Positions 48,901 to 60,862 are shown, counted from the stretch's first letter. The stretch: DNA of 64,000 bases from Zea mays (GCF_902167145.1 NC_050099.1:62080942-62144941); one strand, 5' to 3'. Translations and numbers: made by a program. Notes: generated by a model not told the origin, from the sequence alone.

Positions 48901-49176
48901 TGTAACTACACAGCTGTAGCCCATTTTACATAATTGAGAAACAGAAAGCAAATTGTAATCTAAAGAATCTACAAGAACAACATTGGAAATAGAATGATCA
49001 GGTGATATAGCAATTTTACCAAGTCCTTTAACCAAACCTTGATTTCCATCCCCGAATGTGATAACTCGTTGGGGATCTTCGTTTTTCTCATATGAGGAGA
49101 ACATCCTTTTCTCCCATGTCATGTGGTTTGTGCACCCGCTATCGATTATCCAACTTGAACCACCGGATGCATAAAC
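45921..49176 (-). pseudogene. pol: Sire-2 pol, broken
   Basis: It starts after the same TAG (49177-49179) as in Sire-1 and ends with TGA at 45921-45923. The protease site is D-S-G (49135-49143). Integrase pieces (48492-47980, with SDNGTEF), reverse transcriptase pieces (47802-46807) and RNase H pieces (46471-46037, with the AEAEYIA motif) lie in the expected order. At least two nonsense codons (near 46586 and 46502) and several frame changes (near 46800, 47700-47980 and 46030) break it. The YVDD region is shifted out of frame. It cannot make a working enzyme. Confidence 0.9.
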
Positions 49177-49189
49177 CTATAAAACAATT

Positions 49190-51756
49190 TTAGGCCTTGT
49201 TCTTAGGTACCCAAACAGTCTTGGGTCCTTTGACGTTAGAAATAAGCACCTTGGGTACCCAAACACAAGTCTTTGGACTCTTGTGTTTGCCCCCAACATA
49301 TTTGGCAACTATTTTGCTTGATTTGTTAGTAAGAACATAAGATGCATCAAAAGTCTTGAATGAGATGTTATGTTCATTTGATGCAGTAGGAATTTTCTTT
49401 GTAGGCATTTTAATGTGAGTGGAGAGCCTAGAGCTACAAGCCTCATTTTTATATATAAATGCATGATGTCAAACAATATGAGGTTTCCTAGCATGAATCT
49501 TCCTAATTTTGTGCTCAGGGTAATTAGCAGGATATAAAATGTAGCCTTCATTATCCTGAACCATGGGAGCCTTGCCCTTAACAAAATTAGATAATCTTTT
49601 AGGGGCATTAAGCTTGACATTGCTCCCCTGTTGGAAACCAATGTCATCGTTAATGCCAGGGCGTCTCCCATTATAGAGCATGCTTCTAGCAAATTTAAAC
49701 TTCTCATTTTCAAGTTCATGCTCATTGATTTTAGCTTTTAACTTAGCTATATGATCATTTTATTGTTTAATCATGGCAAGGTGATCATTAATAGCTTCTA
49801 TATTAACATCTCTACATCTAGTGCAAATAGAAACATGATCAATAGTGGATGTAGAGGGTTTGCAAACATTCAATTCCTCTGTCTTAGCATTTAATCTTTC
49901 ATTCTCATATCTAAGACAAGTAATAGAATCATTGCAAACATTCAATTCTTTAATCTTAGAAACCAAACTAGCATTCTCATTTCTAAGACTGGAAATTGAA
50001 TCATTACAAACATTTAACTTTTCAACCTTAGAAATTAAACTAGCATTCTCAGTTCTAAGGTTTGAAATAGAGTCATGACAAATGCTAAGTTCTTTGGTTA
50101 GGTTTTCACATTTTTCTACTTCCTGAGCATAAGCATTTTTTAATTTAACATGTTTTTTGTTTTCTTTAATAAGGAAGTCCTCTTGGCTTTCCAAGAGATC
50201 ATCCTTCTCATGAATAGCTTCTATTAGTTAATTTAATTTTTTCTTTTGTTCCATGCTGAGGTTGGCAAAAAGAGTAAGCAAATCATCTTCATCTTCACTA
50301 GAGCTACCCTCATCACTAGATGTTGTATATTTGGGGGTGGCTCTAGATTGTACCTTCTTTTTCTTGCCGTCCTTGGCCATGAAACATTTGTGGCTGATGT
50401 TGGGGAAGAGGAGGCCTTTGTTGATTGTGATGTTAGCGGCATCCTCGTCGGAGGAGGAGTCGGTGGAGCTCTCGTCGGAGTCCCATTTTCGACACACGTG
50501 GGCATCGCTGCCCTTCTTGTAGTACCTCTTCTTTTCCTTCTTCCCTTTCTTGTCATCGTCCCTGTCACTTTCACTAGACATTGGACATTTAGCAATGAAA
50601 TGACCGGAGTTACCACACTTGTAGCACACCCTTTTGGAGCGGGGTTTGTAGTCCTTCCCCCTCCTATGCTTGAGGATTTGGCGGAAGCTCTTGATGATGA
50701 GCGCCATCTCCTCATTGTCGAGCTTGGAGGCGTCGATTGGAAGCCTACTTGGTGTAGACTCCTTCTTCTCTTCCTCCGTCGCTTTGAATGCGACAGGTTG
50801 CACCTCGGGTGTAGAGGTGGCGCCTTGCTCTAAGTTGACAATTTGTTTGGAGTCTTTGATCATAAGTTCAAAGCTCACAAACTTGCCAATAACTTCCTCG
50901 GGAGACATTAGTTTATATCTAGGATCCCCATGTATTAATTGAACTTCAGTAGGATTATGAAAAATGAGGGATCTTAGAATAACCTTGACCATTTCATGGT
51001 CATCCCATTTGGTGCTCCTGAGGTTGCGCACTTGGTTGACCATCGTCTTGAGCCGGTTGTACATGGCTTGCGGCTCTTCTCCTTTGTTGAGGATGAAATG
51101 ACCGAGCTCCCCCTCGATCGTCTCCAGCTTGGTGATCTTGGTCACCTCGTCCCCTTCGTGCGCGGTCTTGAGCACGTCCCAAATTTCTTTGGCACTCTTT
51201 AACCCTTGTACCTTGTTATACTCCTCTCGACACAAGGAGGCAAGGAGTATAGACGTGGCTTGGGAGTTAAAGTGTCGTATTTGGGTGGCTTCGTCCGAGT
51301 CATAGTCCTTATCCCCTACCTGTGGTACATGTGCTCCAAATTCATCTATATCCCAAATGCTTTTGTGGAGTGAGGTTAGGTGATGCCTCATTTTATCACT
51401 CCACATACAATAATCTTCACCATCAAAATATGGTGGTTTGCCTAAGGGAACGGAAAGTAAAGGAGCGCGCTTTGAAATACGGGGATAACAAAGTGGCATC
51501 TTACTATACTTCTTGCGCTCATGGCGCTTACAAGCGATGGACGAGTCAGAGCTTGAAGATGTGGAGGGTGACGAAGCGTCGGTCTCATAGTAGACCACCT
51601 TCTTCATCTTCTTCTTCTTGTCACCCTTCCGATGGGTCTTGTTAGAGGAAGAGGATTCCTCCTTATGCTTGTGCCGGACTCCCTTGAAAGGGTTCTCCCC
51701 GAGCTTGCGGGCTTGTCGCCGGTCACGATCTCCCTCTTGGCGTGATCTCCCGACAT
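49190..51756 (-). pseudogene. gag: Sire-2 gag, broken
   Basis: The ATG at 51756 (MSGDHAK) matches Sire-1. A frame change follows in the basic N-terminal segment, then a 459-codon block (51607-50228) with capsid-like region and zinc knuckle CYKCGNSGHFIAKC (about 50584-50627). A stop near 50228 and shifts near 49700 break the coiled coil. The C-terminus (WVPKVLISNVKGPKTVWVPK) ends at 49190. The coiled coil carries an internal repeat of about 23 residues (LNVCNDSISSLRNENASL type, four times). Sire-1 has a less regular version. Confidence 0.88.
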
Positions 51757-51794
51757 CACTTCGAGTTGTTAGACTCTAATGAAACACTGGGCAC

Positions 51795-52595
51795 TGTCGC
51801 CTAGAGGGGGGTGAATAGGCGTAATCTGAAATTTACAACTTTAAACACACACTACAAGCCGGGGTTAGCATTAGAACTTAAATCAAGTCCGGAAGAGAGG
51901 GGGAAAACAAATCAAATGGAAATCAAGCGAATGAACATGGTGATTTGTTTTACCGAGGTTCGGTTCTAAAGAACATAGTCCCCGTTGAGGTGGTCACAAA
52001 CACCGGGTCTCTTTCAACCCTTTCCCTCTCTCAAATGGTCACTTAGACCGAGTGAGCTTTCTCCTTAATCAAACGGGTCACTTAGACCCCACAAGGACCA
52101 CCACACACTTAGGTGTCTCTTGCTTTGATTACAATTCACTTGGGAACAAGAATGAGGAAGGAAGAAAGTGATCCAAGCAACAAGAGCGCGAATGAACACG
52201 AAAACACACTCTCTCAAGTCACTAGGTGGTTGGAATGAATTTGGGACTTGGAGAGGCTTTGATCTTTTGAATTGTGTCTAGGATTGAATGCACTATCTCT
52301 TGTATTGAATGAGAACTTCAAAAAACTTGGATGCTTGGAGTTGTAGTGGTTGGGGAGTATTTATAGCCCTCAACCACCAAGAAGCCGTTGGGGAAGGCTG
52401 CTGGTGATGGGCGCAACGGACAGTATGGTGCGCCACCGGACAAGTCCTATTCACTGTCCGGTGCGCCACCACCTTACCCAACCGTTAGGGTCTGGAGCTC
52501 GGTCGACCGTTGGAGACTTTGTCATCTTGCGGTACCGGACAGTCCGGTGCCACACCGAACACTGTCCGGTGCGCCTCTGACTCTACAGCTCTGAC
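51795..52595 (-). repeat. Sire-2 5' LTR (right), first 0.8 kb
   Basis: It matches 43840-44613 of the left LTR, including a TATA box at 52358-52366 (minus). It lacks the first bases of the LTR and the PBS, and is cut at 52595 by Gypsy-H. CTGAC (52591-52595) is the likely left target duplication of Gypsy-H. Confidence 0.88.
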
Positions 52596-53904
52596 TGTAA
52601 CACCCCTGGTGTTACTGTAACTAAAACTTGAGCATGACATCATAAACATTGGCATTGCATATGTTTGATACACCTAGAGTGCATTCACTAGGTAAAAATT
52701 TCAAACAAGTTGTATTGTTATAGCACTTTGCAAATAGAACCCTAGGTAGGAAACTTAACCCTAAATAGAGATTAAAGGGGTAAGACATAACCCAAATTGA
52801 GAAAACCTAAAAGCCTTATGGGTATAGTCATAAAATATTCCCAAGAATAAACTTGAATCACTTTTATACCCCTAAGATACCAAAAACCCTAATTGGAACC
52901 CTGGAAAACCCTAAAACCAAACACTAGGGGCCTATGTGCAAAATTAGTCCACTTTTGGACTAAAGTGCAAAAACCAAGTTAAATAAGTATCTTAATTCAC
53001 ATGGTTCACATTTATGAAGATTTACAAGCCAAACCCTAAGTTTTGGACAAATTTGCAAAAGACCCCAATTGTGATTCCATTCTAAGTCTGAAAAACAGTG
53101 TTATGGGCTCAACTTTGGAGCCTTGTAACTTTTAAATCATAGGGTTTTTACCCTAGGTCACCACATCAAATTTGTAGACCAATCATAGGAGAACATTTTT
53201 TCTTAAGAGTGTGAGCTCATTTGTTAAGAGAAATTTTGAGATAATGGAGCTTGAAGTTGGACTGTCAGGTTATTAGGTCTGAATTTTCAAACAAACAGTG
53301 CAACTCTTGAGACTTCGAGCATGGATTCAATTATGATCCAGCATGAATCTGCCCATGGCAGCTATGACAAACTTGTAGCTGGTTAATAGCTCTCCAACTT
53401 TGCTACAGAGCATAGAGCATGTTTCCATATAAGTTTGAGAGAAAATCAAGCTCAAAAACGGTCTGTCAGATTGACTGAACCCGTTCGCGATGGTACAGTG
53501 TCCCAACCGGATCAGACTGCCAGCGTCGCTTGCTCACCGCCGACGACCGATTTCCGCCGCGATTCGTGTTGCCGCCAGTCCAAGTTGTGTTCGGGATGAG
53601 TGGATAGCGCTCGGGGTCCCGGAAATATCACCGTCGTGGATAAGTCCGGCCGGTAAAACTAATCCGACCACCGTACTAGCTTGTCGCGGTGGAACCCGAT
53701 AGGCTCGCCGGTGAACCGCCGTCGCACGGCCTTGCACCACGTATCCGAGTACCTCCACCGCATCGCCATGATTCGTTTTAGCTTCCGGTCGATCACCTGA
53801 GTAGTCGCCACGACGGTTGACACGAGTTCACTTGCACCAGTAACCTTTCCCCTCTCTGGCCGCCACAGCGCCATCCTCAATTCAAGCGCCACTGTCCCTG
53901 GAAG

Positions 53905-53913
53905 CTATAAATC
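53905..53913 (+). promoter_or_regulatory. TATA box of Gypsy-H LTR
   Basis: CTATAAATC, followed about 30-35 bp later by an AC/CT-rich start region. The same sequence is at about 61945-61953 in the right LTR. Confidence 0.7.
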
Positions 53914-54061
53914 GAGCCCGCCGTTAGCTCCGCAACCTCATTACACATCACACCGTCCAGTATCGCCCCCAAGCTTGCAACCGTGAGCTCCAATTTCAAG
54001 TTTCCCCAATTCTGTTCTGAAACACCGCAGGGTCGAGCTCACCGCGGCCAGCCCCTTTCCG

Positions 54062-56276
54062 GTGAGTTCATCCCCCTCTCTCCCTCGTTTGAGCACTCTT
54101 ATAGCTCTGTGATGCTTGCCAAGCCACCAATTCGAACTGAGAGATCACCAATCACCGGGAACGCGATCAAATGTTCATAACCTTCGCTGTTCTCATGGGC
54201 AGAATAGAATAGGTCACCATTTGTGCAATTAAGTTAGGGGAAATACTCTTTAGATCGTGGATTTGGTTTAGTCTGAAGCTGAGCACCGGTCTTGATCTTC
54301 TCCGGCCGGTCTAGCTCGCCGGTGTTGGGTTTCCCGTGTGGAGCGCCGTCAGGGACCGGCCGGTGTAAAGAAATAGAATTTCTTGAACCTCGGTGCAAGT
54401 TGTCAGTGACTCATAAGCATAGTAACCGAACCCAACTTCCATTAGCCAAAACCCCGAGGACCTCTGCGCAAAGTCCCCCTCGCGCGCGCGGGCGCGCGCA
54501 CGCTTCTGCGTGGACCTGGGCTGCCTGGGCCAGAAATAGCCCATCACTATTTAGATCTTTTTCTTTTTCTTTTTCAGTAGAGCTTTGGAAATTTGTTAAA
54601 TATTGTAGAAAAATCCTAAAATTGTGAAACCAATTTTCCCAGGCTTCTTATTTTCCATAGAACTTAATAAAAATAGTTGTATGAATTTTAGGTTAAATAA
54701 GGAATTTTAAGGCATTTAAAGTAGTTTAAAGTATTAGTTCTGGATTTTTAGAAAACATATAGTAATTCCAAAAATATCCAAACTTTTTATATGAGTTCTA
54801 TACATTATTTAGAGGCCTTGGGTAGAATTTGGGTTGATTTGGACCTTGTGTGATACTTAGAACCTAAAACCCCCTGCCCTTTGAACTCCTTTACTGACTC
54901 CGGAAACCCTAAGTTCTCGGAGTTCCGTGAAGAAAAGTTGTATTCAAGACTTAGATAATAAATCTTTATTATCTTTGCACTCTCATGAGGATTACATGGC
55001 ATTCATTCTTATATATATACCTATATGGTTATATCTAGAAAACGAAGAAGAGATTGAAGTGACCGAAGAGAAGACACCACCACCTTCGGATTCTCAGGCC
55101 CGGAATTGTTTCTACTTCGATATCAGCGGGTCCGAGCCTGACTCACCTACTAACGAAGGCAAGCCCCGGTGCATTTGCCACCTTCCTTGATGTTTTTAAA
55201 ATCTTTCTCACTTGATTGATGCATTAGGTGATAGGAGTTGTTTGCTAAAACAATTCCTGCATTACCTTCCTTGAATTTGATTACCTTCCTTGATCACCCG
55301 TTTTACAAAAAGATTTTGATGCTTAGCCTTGCTTTAGAAAAACAAAATGTTTTGTTTTACAAAAGATGATGTGGCAAAAGTGGGTGGGATGTTTTCGAAA
55401 ATAAAACTTGATGGTGGATCTGTCAAAGGCCTTGGTGGATCCAACATCGGAAAAGATGTACCTCTACCAGGTACCAAGATTTGGGTTTAAATGATTAAGC
55501 TGAGACCGAGCGGGTGACTTGCACGAGAAAGGAGTCTCGGTGTAGTGTCTCCGTCTGAGTCGATTAAGGACCGTGTCGATGTAGGCCTGCTGACCGAGGA
55601 CCCTTTAACTGGTCACATGCCTCGTCATGGGTAAGCCTTGCCTCGGGCAGACTAAGGCCAGAATAAGATTACACGAAATGGGCGTGGAGCAATGGCGAGA
55701 GTAGCGTGTACCCTCCGTGGCAAGAGGCTGGACGGTGGTGTATCTGTGCTCTCGGTTTGCGTGAACCTGATCTAGTCTTAAGAACCCCGGTGGCGGGTTG
55801 ACATATGCAAGGGTTAAGTGCTACATATGTCGTGTGATTGGAGATCCTCAGCTGAGTATAATCGATTCGGATCGCTGTACCTTCGCGGTTATGAAGACTT
55901 GGTCACTGACTTACACGTAGCAATCCACTAAAGATGATGGTTTGTTAAGAAATTGGCTAGTGCAGGACAAGTGATTGAACTAGGGTAGAAAGAACTCTAG
56001 TTGCGGGTAATTTTACTCAACTTGACAAATAAAACTGGATTTTTAAGGATCCACTTTAGTAAGCATTTTTGCAAAACAGAGTCTTTGATTATTGAAAAGC
56101 CTTACCTTGACACCCTTAAGCCAGCATACCCTTGAGAGTCTTTTCTTTAGTCGGGTAAGACTTGCTGAGTAATTCCATACTCAGGGTTTATCCCTCCGTT
56201 GTTTTTAGGTGAGGAAGCGACAAATTTTTGTTGCTTTTGCTCCAAGGTGGTTCCCAAGGAAGAAAAACAAGAGTGA
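54062..56276 (+). other. Putative introns and exons 2-3 of the LTR reading frame, Gypsy-H (best-preserved copy)
   Basis: Intron 1 would be 54062-55038 (CCG/GTGAGT to TATATCTAG). Exon 2 is 55039-55158, 120 bp, entirely open: an acidic start (ENEEEIEVTEEK), a CFYFD segment and an end ...PTNE, phase 1 at both edges. It is followed by GCAAGC (GC-type donor). Exon 3 starts after GTTTTTAG at 56209 and runs open in the same phase for 21 codons to TGA at 56274-56276. The second LTR keeps exon 2 open too (63060-63179) with a few amino-acid changes. I see no ATG in the leader between the TATA box and 54061, so the start is unresolved. Function unknown. Confidence 0.45.
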
Positions 56277-56632
56277 AGCCGCGGGAGGACTTGGTCCTCC
56301 ATATAGAACTTTTGTGAAAGAACTTATCGGGAGGAGTTTTTACCTCCCTTGGTATTGTAATAATATTACTCTGCACTCCTAGGATAACTCTGGTCTGTAA
56401 TAAGTAACTTGATCTTACTTTTTAAATAAATGTAACTTATGTAATCGCTTCCGCATTTCTTTATCTCCGATGATCTGTAATGTCTGCAAAACGGCTGAAA
56501 CGTTCCTGGAAAGGTAAGAAAGAAGATACCGAACTTGTCAAGTGATTCAGGAACATCTACAGGGTTGTCCGATGTCTGTTGGACAAGGACAACTGTAGGT
56601 GGGCCTAATTACTTGGGAGGTTCCGTCACAGC

Positions 56633-56644
56633 TGGTATCGGAGC
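56633..56644 (+). promoter_or_regulatory. Gypsy-H primer-binding site
   Basis: TGGTATCGGAGC, two bases after the LTR; identical to the Gypsy-A site. Confidence 0.88.
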
Positions 56645-56934
56645 GAAGCCTTTCTTTGCAGATATTATGAGGCATCTTCAAAAGGATTTTCAAAAAGACT
56701 TATCTAGAAACTCTCTTCCCTTCTTACCTAAGTATTCTGAAGAGTTTATCTTAAAGACCAGGTAGTAAGAGTGCAACATATAGAAGGTGTGAATCAGCTA
56801 AGGTTGATTCTGTAATTATACATGCATCATGCTAAGCACTATATTAATAAAATTTCCCCCTTAGAGAAATGCTGTCGCGCACCAGAAAGACCGCGCGCAA
56901 ATCTATTAGACCCATTGGCATACCCCGCCATTAA

Positions 56935-57360
56935 CTTGCCTCAAGACATGAAGAAAGTAGCAGTGGTAGCAACGATCCTATCGGGGATCTGGAAGCACAA
57001 GTCGAACTACTTCAATCAGAACTCCGTCACAGGAATGATCTATGGGTCGCGGATGCAGTCATCCGCTACTTGCAAGACCAACTCGCGAAACGAGATCTAG
57101 CGCTCGATTGGACGGTTAACTCTCGTCTACTTGCCTGGGCTAAGGAAGCCAAAGCTCGAGCCCGCGTGGAGGAGCTTAGCTCAGCCATGGATAACTTGCA
57201 GGTCTATTATAATACACTACATGAAGAAGTTCATGTGTTGTATTCACAACTGCACCCGAACGTCCCTGTGGATCCTGTCGGGATGGAAGCCGGACCTTCT
57301 CGTGTAGCGGGAGAAGCACTTGATAGTGAACTGAACCTTTTAGGCCCCCTCCCTCTATGA
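56935..57360 (+). pseudogene. Gypsy-H 5' coding remnant with coiled coil (probable gag region)
   Basis: An open frame of 141 codons without an early ATG. It is Ser/Gly-rich at first, then rich in Leu, Glu and Arg with heptad-like spacing (LEAQVELLQSEL; ARARVEELSSAMDNLQ). It ends with a Pro-rich tail at TGA 57358. It lies where gag should begin, but no capsid domain or zinc knuckle follows. I call it a gag-region remnant from position and cannot assign it by sequence. Confidence 0.45.
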
Positions 57361-57419
57361 AGTTGGTCGATGAATGGTCTTCTACGCCCGACAGTAAAGC
57401 TACCAAAAGTGAAAAGAAG

Positions 57420-57586
57420 TGGCTTACCAAGTGCCCGTAACATTGGTCGGACGGGACTTTCCTACTAATATGATTGTTCTGAAAGGCCAAGACATAGATA
57501 CCATCTTGGGCATGAACTGGTTAGCCCAGCATAAAGCAATTCTCAACCCTGATATGAGAACTATCAGGTTGAGTTATGGCCAATAG
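57420..57586 (+). pseudogene. Gypsy-H aspartic protease, C-terminal fragment
   Basis: A frame ending at TAG 57584 contains the typical gypsy segment MIVLKGQDIDTILGMNWL followed by a QHKAIL stretch. These are the flap-side and ILGMDWL-like motifs of plant gypsy proteases. The catalytic D-S/T-G part is absent, and the reverse transcriptase that should follow has been lost. Confidence 0.8.
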
Positions 57587-59545
57587 AGAGTTGGTGATTT
57601 GATTGCCTAAACCCAAAATTGGGCTATTCGTATTTAGTGAACCATGACCTGACCCAAAGTTGAACTTTTCGTTATCACTCCATGACCACACCCATACAAA
57701 TAAATGCCTAGATAATTTCTTTGTCGGACCTAAAGTGTACCTAGACTCCAAACAAGGATCTCAAGTCATGTCTCCTTCTAGAATCATTCTCTTGTTCAGT
57801 TGATACAGGTTGTGGTCTCTAGTATAGTTGGCCTCTCCTTGCGGATCGCCATGTTGCTTTATTAACCCAACCTAGGAAAGACATGTTCGACCATTTCCTT
57901 GAATTTGATGCCTTTGGTTTCTTCATATCTATCGAAGGCATACCAACTTAATCCTTGACCTTGTGCTCTCTACGATGTGCATAGAAATATGCTTGTGGCT
58001 GAATTAACAGTCTCTTATCATACTTCTTTCATCAAGTTTAGATTATGGCCATGCCTTGGGCCATAATCTATTTGGCGCTCTACTCGTAACCATTTTTACT
58101 GGTAGAGTATCTCTTTGTATATTGTCACCCTTGCTCAATCCATTGGTGTCGTGTGAGATTTCTTATTGGTTACGTCTAGCAATGGTGTTATGACTAAAAC
58201 CGATGGCACCGCGATGAAACCGAGGGCCTCCTGTGGATGCACACACATGGTTCCGCTACTTGGCACCCGCTGGTATCACCGTTAGTAGTCATAATCCATT
58301 ATTAGACTATATCGATATGTTATCTTTGCGCAAATTGTCCTTACCTCGTGAGATTCATTATTGGTGCCAGTTTTGTAATGGTGTCATGGTTAAGGACTTA
58401 TGGTACTGCAGCGAAACTGAGAGCCTCCTGTGAATGTGCACGCAGGATTTTGCTGCTTGGCACATGTCGGTATTCAGGTCGCTAGTCATGATCCATTATG
58501 GAATTACACTGATGAGTTATCTTCCATTGACCTTTCCTTGAAATAATTTCTATGTTGTTTGTGAAAGAGATCAAGCAACATCTGTCATTTCCATTGGATC
58601 AAAAGGGCATACCACTTTCATGTGTGGCCTTATTTCTTTTGATCTTGGTAGTGACTACTTATACAAGTTCCCTTTACATCCTTTGTGTAAAGGTGAAGCC
58701 TTGGAGCTTTTTAGTGTTGGAAAACAACTGATTAGCTCTCAAAATAGAGATCTGTTTCCCGTGCTGTTGAAATGCAGGAGTTTGTTCATTCGCTCTCTTA
58801 TTTAATCCATGTATTCCCTAACCAAGTGGATAATTCATCTCGCATGAGAAAAACGGATGAACAACTTGACCAAATAAATTTTTACCCACATACATAACCT
58901 CTTATTAACAAAGAGTGAACTCTCAACCCTTGGTTTACCAATGGTACTGAGAGGATTTGCTTAATGTCAAAAGTAGTTCAACAAGTTGGTTTTGACTAAC
59001 TTGTAACTGCCCAATGAACGAAGGCTGAGTTTAGAGATCGTTTTATCGAGTTGTCTAAACTCACTTTGGTTCAACCCACCCTAAGGGAAAGTATTTAGAA
59101 AAATCAAATTAAGTCGACCAGTAACCACTTAATTATCGCTCTAGTCGCGCCTCGACCGCCTCACGCATGCTTTTTCTGCATGTGTGATCATACTGATCCA
59201 TGACTAGTGCTGGATAAAATGGACTGGTTGCAAAGTCCGCATTTATAGATCCCTCCGCTGGTGATTTTCCTGAATCTATATCACCTTTCGTGGACTTGGA
59301 TTCCTTGGCTAACACGAGCTGACTGTGATGTTATTCGACATTCACACCCGTCTCGTGTGCTATGAATTTACTGTAACCACTTGTTGGTAAACCTCTTTCT
59401 GAGTGTTTTACCCAAGATGGTGCATCTGCTTCTGTCTGGGTAAAATCGCGTAATTGCCGCTCGCCCAACAGACTCAGATAGTACAGTGTCATCAGAAGAA
59501 GCAAATTGCACACATGGAACCTTATGTGTTCTTCTGGTAGGGAAA
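57587..59545 (+). other. Gypsy-H interior replacement segment, non-coding with duplicated block
   Basis: Reverse transcriptase and RNase H should be here but are not. The segment includes two copies of a block about 196 bp apart (58150-58335 and 58345-58530; landmarks 58154/58349 and 58294/58491). They share ATGAAACCGAG-type sequence with Gypsy-A at 14183-14376. No protein domain was found. Confidence 0.7.
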
Positions 59546-59546
59546 G

Positions 59547-60727
59547 ATGAAAATTGAAATTGCACGCTATGTGGCTGAGTGTGACACTTGCAGACGTGTC
59601 AATGCCATACATATGAAGACTGTTGGTCCATTACAACCTTTGTCGATCCCAACATGGAATGGGAAGATATTAGTATGGATTTCATTGTGGGATTACCCAG
59701 GACTACAAAAGGGTATGATTCTATCTGGGTTATAATTGATCGGCTTATGAAAATTGCTCATTTTCTTCTAGTCAAGACATATCACCCGGTTACTGTCTAT
59801 GCCCAATTATACATTGCTCGTATTCTTAGTCTGCACGGTGTTCCAAAGACTATAGTGTCGGATCATGGATCACAATTCGTATCCAAATTCTGGGAAGAGC
59901 TTCATAAATCCCTGGGTACCCGATTGCTCCACAGTTCGGCCTATCATCCTCAAACCAGTGGACAGACTGAGAGGGTAAATCAGATACTGGAAGATATGCT
60001 GCGGGCATGTGTTCTGGAATTTCCTCAAAAATGGGATGAATGTTTGCCGTTAGTGGAATTTTCATATAATAATAGCTATCAAGAAAGCATCAAGATGGCA
60101 CCCTTTGAAGCTTTATATGGACGACAATGTCGTACTCCGCTAAATTGGTCTGAACCTGTTGAAAGGTACTTCTTCAGGCCTGATATGGTGAAAGAGACTG
60201 AAGAAAAGGTTCAGAAAATAATTCATAATTTGAAGAAGGCTCAAGCTCGTCAAAAGAGTTATGCAGACAAACGGCGAATGCCCTTATACTTCCTTGTGGG
60301 AGACTATGTCTACCTAAAGGTTTCGTCAATGAAGGAAGTATCGCGTTTCGGGGTTAAAGGAAAGCTTGCACCCAGGTGCATTGGACCATTCCCCATACTT
60401 GAGCAATATGGACCAATGGCATACCGACTCCAACTACCTGAAACATTGTCTGCTGTGCATAATGTGTTCCACGTGTCACAATTGAAGAAGTGTCTTCGGG
60501 TTCCTGATCGAACCGTTGAAGTGACAGATGTTGTCCTTGAACCAAACTTGACATATTCTGAGCACCCTATTCGAGTCTTGGATCAAAAGGACAGGGTTAC
60601 CCGAAGAAAAACTCTCAAGTTCTACAAGATACAGTGGAACCAACATTCCGAAGATGAGGCTACATGGGAAACTCAAGACTTTTTAGATAAGAATTTCCCA
60701 GGCTTTTTAGCCTCTTGTAAATTATAA
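59547..60727 (+). pseudogene. Gypsy-H integrase with chromodomain, one frameshift
   Basis: The first frame (59547 to about 59658) gives the zinc-binding end of the integrase (IARYVAECDTCRR). A one-base loss near 59658 shifts into a 379-codon frame ending at 60727. There the core triad is D31 (SMDFIVGLP), D92 (VSDHGSQF) and E128 (SGQTERVNQ), 35 residues between the last two. A GPF-type motif follows at about 265-270, then a C-terminal chromodomain-like segment (about 325-375, RRKTLKFYKIQW ... EATWE). Chromodomains steer such elements to heterochromatin. The rest of pol needed for activity is missing. It lies 150 bp before the right LTR. Confidence 0.93.
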
Positions 60728-60862
60728 AGCATGTATAGCTGTTGTAATAAAGGAGTGAGTCCCAAACCACCCCTGCCTTGTACCAGAAATAAGGAAATAA
60801 AAGTATGTCGCATTTCCTTTTCCATTACTTACCCTAGGACTCTTAATCTCCGGACGAGATTC

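Larger units (their letters stand above)
43835..52595 (-). mobile_element. Sire-2, decayed Sirevirus (right LTR interrupted)
   Basis: Minus-strand element related to Sire-1: left LTR 43835-45004 (TSD GTCAT before it), decayed pol and gag, and the first 0.8 kb of the right LTR (from about 51795), which Gypsy-H interrupts. Frame breaks throughout pol and the loss of its PBS show it is old and immobile. Its LTRs are of a related but distinct Sirevirus family. Confidence 0.92.
52596..56630 (+). repeat. Gypsy-H 5' LTR
   Basis: Complete LTR with a TATA box at 53905-53913 (CTATAAATC), a donor-like CCG/GTGAGT at 54061/54062, the acidic exon-like block at 55039-55158 and an acceptor TTTTTAG at 56208. 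A segment of about 242 bp (53350-53591) is absent from the other LTR. Confidence 0.93.

Noticed and set aside
54478..54505. Alternating CG tract as a functional Z-DNA or recombination site
   Set aside because: Short and imperfect, and altered in the other LTR copy; no further support.
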